Positions 61,003-64,000 of a DNA stretch of 64,000 nucleotides are shown here, one piece after another (the first letter of the stretch is position 1; every line of letters begins with the position of its first letter). Where the stretch lies: the NCBI RefSeq assembly GCF_012769535.1, contig NZ_CP046565.1, positions 1,874,501 to 1,938,500 of the forward strand. The letters run 5' to 3'. The position numbers and the translations under genes were made by a program. The notes under the pieces were generated by a model, which made no database searches, was not told where the DNA came from, and worked only from the letters and a program-made list of their open reading frames with translations. The DNA is from Methylococcus geothermalis. Lineage in GTDB: Bacteria; Pseudomonadota; Gammaproteobacteria; Methylococcales; Methylococcaceae.

Positions 61003-61712
61003 TTCCTTACCGCGACACCATCCCCTGCCGCCACACGCCCTGGGTAACCTGGAGCCTGATGGCGTTCAACCTCGCGGTCCATCTTTACACGCAGTGGCTG
61101 CCGCCCAGGGCGCTGCAGGCGCTGTTCACCCTGCACGGCCTGGTGCCGGCGCGGTATGGACTGCCGGAATGGGCTGGGACGGTGGGGTTCCCGCCCGATG
61201 TCTATAGTCCTTTCGTCACCAGCATGTTCCTGCACGGAAGCTGGTTTCATCTGGTCGGCAACATGTGGCTGCTGTGGATTTTCGGCGACAACATCGAGGA
61301 CCGCATGGGCGTGGTGCGGTTCCTGTTCTTCTATCTGTTCTGCGGCGTGGTGGCTGCGGGACTCCAGGTTTATTTCAGCCCTCAGTCGACGGTGCCCACC
61401 GTGGGGGCGTCCGGCGCCATCGCCGGAGTCATGGGGGCCTATTTTTTTCTATACCCTTACGCCCGTCTGGTGATCTGGGTGTTCTTCCTGCCGCTGTTCG
61501 TCACGGTACCAGCCATCGCCTTCCTCGGGGCCTGGGTGATCTACCAGTTGTTCAAGGCGACCAGCGGCTTCGGCAGCCATGCGCCTTACGCTGACGTGGC
61601 GTGGTGGGGGCATCTCGGCGGGTTCATTACCGGAGCGCTCCTGCACCGCCTGTTTCTGCTGCCGGAGCGCGAGCCTCCCGAAGAGACCGGCTTGCGCCGG
61701 GTACGTCCATGA
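60999..61712 (+). CDS. Rhomboid-family intramembrane serine protease
   Basis: A 237-residue polytopic protease. The catalytic Ser is in GASGAIAGVMGAYFF, the catalytic His in WWGHLGGFITGALLH, and the family WR-like loop precedes MFLHGSWFHLVGNMWLLWIFGDNIED. It cleaves single-pass membrane proteins within the bilayer. The GTG start overlaps the upstream stop (GTGA); the frame extends upstream but only this start matches the family N-terminus. It overlaps glcD downstream by four bases. Confidence 0.92.
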   Translation: MIPYRDTIPCRHTPWVTWSLMAFNLAVHLYTQWLPPRALQALFTLHGLVPARYGLPEWAGTVGFPPDVYSPFVTSMFLHGSWFHLVGNMWLLWIFGDNIEDRMGVVRFLFFYLFCGVVAAGLQVYFSPQSTVPTVGASGAIAGVMGAYFFLYPYARLVIWVFFLPLFVTVPAIAFLGAWVIYQLFKATSGFGSHAPYADVAWWGHLGGFITGALLHRLFLLPEREPPEETGLRRVRP

Positions 61713-63190
61713 GCCCGGAACGGTGCACGCGCGGCGAGGACCGGGAAGCCTTCCTTCTTGAGCTGCGGCGCATCCTTCCGGCGGAAGCCCTGTTGAGCGA
61801 CGCGGAGGATCTCAGGCCGTTCGAATGCGATGCGCTTTCCGCCTACACCGTCTTGCCCTGGATCGCGGTGTTGCCGGCTACGGTCGGGCAGGTCCAGGCG
61901 GTGCTGCGTCTGTGCCATTCGCATGGCGTGCCGGTCGTGGCGCGGGGGGCCGGTACCGGCCTGTCCGGCGGCGCCTTGCCGGTGGCCGACGGCGTGCTGC
62001 TGAGCCTGGCGAAGTTCAACCGCATCCTGGAGGTGGACCCCGCCAACCGCATGGCCCGCGTGCAGCCCGGCGTTCGCAACCTGGCCATTTCGGAGGCGGC
62101 GGCGCGGTTCGGCCTGTATTACGCCCCGGACCCGTCCTCCCAGGTCGCCTGCACCATCGGCGGCAATGTGGCGGAGAACTCCGGCGGGGTGCATTGCCTG
62201 AAATACGGCCTGACGGTGCACAACGTGCTGCAGGTCACCTTGCTGACCATCGAAGGCGATCTGCTGACGCTGGGGTCGCTGGGGCTGGACGGTCCGGGCT
62301 ACGACCTGCTGGCCGTGGTGAACGGCTCCGAAGGCCTGCTGGGCGTGATCGTCGAAGTGGTCGTCAAGCTGCTGCCGCTGCCGGAGACGGCCCGGACGCT
62401 GCTGGCCGCTTTCGACGGCATCGAAGCGGCGGGTGACGCCGTGGCCGGAGTGATCGGCGCGGGTTTGTTGCCGGCCGGCCTGGAAATGATGGACAAGCTC
62501 ACCCTCCGAGCGACCGAAGAGTTCGTCCATGCCGGCTATCCGGTGGATGCGGCGGCCATCGTGCTGTGCGAGATGGACGGCATGGCCGAGCAAGTCGAGG
62601 CCGAGATCGCCCGTGCCCGCCAGGTGCTGGCGGCGCATGGCGCGCTGGAAGTGCGCGAATCGCGCGACGAAGCCGAGCGCCGGAAATTCTGGGCCGGACG
62701 CAAGGCCGCCTTCCCGGCGGTCGGGCGGATCGCCGCGGACTATTACTGCATCGACGGCACGATCCCGCGGAAACGGCTGGCGCAAGTGCTGGGACGAATC
62801 GGTGAATTGTCGGAGCAGTATGGGCTGGCCGTGGGCAACGTGTTCCACGCCGGCGACGGCAATCTGCATCCTTTGATCCTCTACGATGCCTCGCTTCCCG
62901 GTGAGCTGGAGCGCGCCGAGGCGCTGGGGGAAGACATCCTCACCTTCTGCGTCGAGGTCGGCGGAACGGTGACCGGCGAACATGGGGTCGGCGTCGAGAA
63001 GCTCAACCCGATGTGCGTCCAGTTCAGCGCGCCGGCGCTGCGGCAGTTCCACGCGCTGAAGGAAGCGTTCGATGACAAGGGATTGCTCAATCCCGGCAAG
63101 GCGGTGCCGACGCTCGCGCGTTGCGCCGAATTCGGCCATGTCCACGTGCACGGCGGAAGGCTCCGCCATTCCGAGCTGGAGCGCTTCTGA
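61709..63190 (+). CDS. glcD: Glycolate oxidase FAD subunit GlcD
   Basis: A 493-residue FAD-linked oxidase. FAD_binding_4 core: LPATVGQVQAVLRLCHSHGVPVVARGAGTGLSGGALP (about 55-90) and GGNVAENSGGVHCLKYGLT. C-terminal FAD-oxidase domain: GNVFHAGDGNLHPLILYD, GGTVTGEHGVGVEKL. It oxidises glycolate to glyoxylate with GlcE and the iron-sulfur subunit GlcF (expected beyond the window). In methylotrophs it salvages phosphoglycolate from RuBisCO or C2 compounds. The ATG at 61709 overlaps the rhomboid stop. Confidence 0.93.
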   Translation: MSPERCTRGEDREAFLLELRRILPAEALLSDAEDLRPFECDALSAYTVLPWIAVLPATVGQVQAVLRLCHSHGVPVVARGAGTGLSGGALPVADGVLLSLAKFNRILEVDPANRMARVQPGVRNLAISEAAARFGLYYAPDPSSQVACTIGGNVAENSGGVHCLKYGLTVHNVLQVTLLTIEGDLLTLGSLGLDGPGYDLLAVVNGSEGLLGVIVEVVVKLLPLPETARTLLAAFDGIEAAGDAVAGVIGAGLLPAGLEMMDKLTLRATEEFVHAGYPVDAAAIVLCEMDGMAEQVEAEIARARQVLAAHGALEVRESRDEAERRKFWAGRKAAFPAVGRIAADYYCIDGTIPRKRLAQVLGRIGELSEQYGLAVGNVFHAGDGNLHPLILYDASLPGELERAEALGEDILTFCVEVGGTVTGEHGVGVEKLNPMCVQFSAPALRQFHALKEAFDDKGLLNPGKAVPTLARCAEFGHVHVHGGRLRHSELERF

Positions 63191-63194
63191 GTCG

Positions 63195-64000
63195 ATGACG
63201 ATTCCGTACCAGGACGATGCCGACAATCTGACGGGACAGGTGCGCGCGGCCTGCGCCCGCCGGGAACCCCTACGGATTCGGGGCAGCGGCAGCAAGACCT
63301 TCTACACCGGGCCGTGCGAAGGGCGGCCGCTGTCCACCCTGGCGCACACCGGCATCGTCCATTACGAACCCACCGAACTGGTGCTCACCGCTCGCAGCGG
63401 CACGCCGCTCGCCCGAATCGAAGCGGCGCTGGCGGAATCCGGCCAGATGCTGGGATTCGAGCCGCCGCATTTCGGTACCGGCGCAACCTGGGGCGGGACC
63501 GTGGCCTGCGGATTGTCCGGCCCGCGCAGGCCCTGGGGCGGCAGCGTGCGCGACGCGGTGCTCGGTTGCCGGATCGTCAACGGCCGAGGCGACGTGCTGT
63601 CCTTCGGCGGCGAGGTCATGAAGAACGTGGCCGGGTTCGACATCTCTCGGCTGATGGCCGGTGCGCTCGGCACGCTGGGCCTGCTGCTGGAAATTTCGGT
63701 GAAAGTGCAGCCCCGGCCCGAGTGCGAGATGACGCGGTGTTTCGACGGTTCGTCCGCGGAAGCCCGGGAGCGGATGATCCAGTGGGGCGGCAGCGGTCTG
63801 CCGATGACGGCCATGGCCTGGGATGGCCGGCTCTACCTGCGTCTGTCGGGGCCGGAAAAGGCGGTTTCCGCCGCCGTCCGGCGTGTCGGCGGCGATGCGC
63901 TGGTGTCGGCGGACGCATTCTGGAGCAGCCTGAGGGAGCAGACGCACGGTTTCTTCGCCGGTGCGGGCGATCTCTGGCGGTTGTCGCTGCCACCGGCCGC
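63195..64000 (+). CDS. glcE: Glycolate oxidase FAD-binding subunit GlcE (partial, runs off window)
   Basis: The first 268 codons of GlcE, starting four bases after the glcD stop. Visible blocks: PLRIRGSGSKTFYG-like (LRIRGSGSKTFY), VHYEPTELVLTARSGTPLARIEAALAE, GTGATWGGTVACGLSGPRRP and GEVMKNVAGFDISRLMAGALGTLGLLLE, all typical of GlcE. The C-terminus lies beyond base 64000. GlcF should follow. Confidence 0.92.
   Translation, partial: MTIPYQDDADNLTGQVRAACARREPLRIRGSGSKTFYTGPCEGRPLSTLAHTGIVHYEPTELVLTARSGTPLARIEAALAESGQMLGFEPPHFGTGATWGGTVACGLSGPRRPWGGSVRDAVLGCRIVNGRGDVLSFGGEVMKNVAGFDISRLMAGALGTLGLLLEISVKVQPRPECEMTRCFDGSSAEARERMIQWGGSGLPMTAMAWDGRLYLRLSGPEKAVSAAVRRVGGDALVSADAFWSSLREQTHGFFAGAGDLWRLSLPPA

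Overview
The window looks like chromosome of a GC-rich gammaproteobacterium. A one-carbon metabolism signature (formate-tetrahydrofolate ligase, glycolate oxidase genes glcDE), ubiquinone synthesis (ubiC-ubiA), a type IVa pilin and a DsrEFHC/SoxCD-like sulfur complement suggest a Methylococcus-type methanotroph. That placement is inference: no rRNA or methane monooxygenase gene is present. I found no tRNA, rRNA or CRISPR array.

Layout. 1-3.2 kb: a tripartite RND efflux operon on the minus strand, pump cut by the window edge. 3.3-5.1 kb: a MntA/HepT-like fusion with a damaged toxin motif, a secreted nuclease and an RluA-type pseudouridine synthase. 5.2-7.3 kb: a Tat-exported phospholipase C. 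7.6-11.2 kb: a plus-strand cluster with a VOC protein, a YafY-type regulator, an ECF42-like sigma factor, a GyrI-like protein and a YCII/DGPF protein. 11.3-14.8 kb: two exported minus-strand TPR proteins, the second a BepA-type M48 protease. 14.85-20.1 kb: dsrEFHC, ubiC-ubiA, ypjD (minus) and ffh. 20.3-21.8 kb: a DUF4823 lipoprotein and three decayed Mu-like phage genes ending at a perfect palindrome. 21.8-23.5 kb: formate-tetrahydrofolate ligase.

23.9-37.7 kb is the most interesting part. Ten tightly overlapping minus-strand genes encode, in transcription order, a DUF499 P-loop ATPase, a small PglZ-like protein, a TIGR04255-like protein, a probable antitoxin and a MazF/PemK toxin, a DUF1156 adenine methylase, an AlbA_2/HATPase protein, a ParA-like ATPase, an unknown protein and a SNF2 helicase. 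The helicase-methylase-ATPase core matches the Hma-type plan and shares parts with type 3 BREX, but the complete set matches neither as I know them. Downstream lies a DUF4239 gene reduced to its C-terminus; upstream lie an orphan 43-codon reading-frame tail and the cspA terminator. Both suggest insertion or rearrangement.

37.9-45.6 kb returns to housekeeping genes: cspA, a phosphopantetheinyl transferase, an MHS-family transporter, pta with a coupled small gene, a KefB-like antiporter and a small conserved protein. 45.6-56.0 kb is a glycosylation cluster around a type IV pilin: a TPR-glycosyltransferase, a frameshifted glycosyltransferase-methyltransferase, a GT8-like gene, an 1123-residue protein carrying two TPR-transferase modules, pilA, and an O-GlcNAc-transferase-like gene. 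56.2-59.7 kb holds a transporter plus a SoxC/SoxD-like pair. 60.1 kb to the end holds a DUF2232 membrane protein, a rhomboid protease, glcD and a partial glcE.
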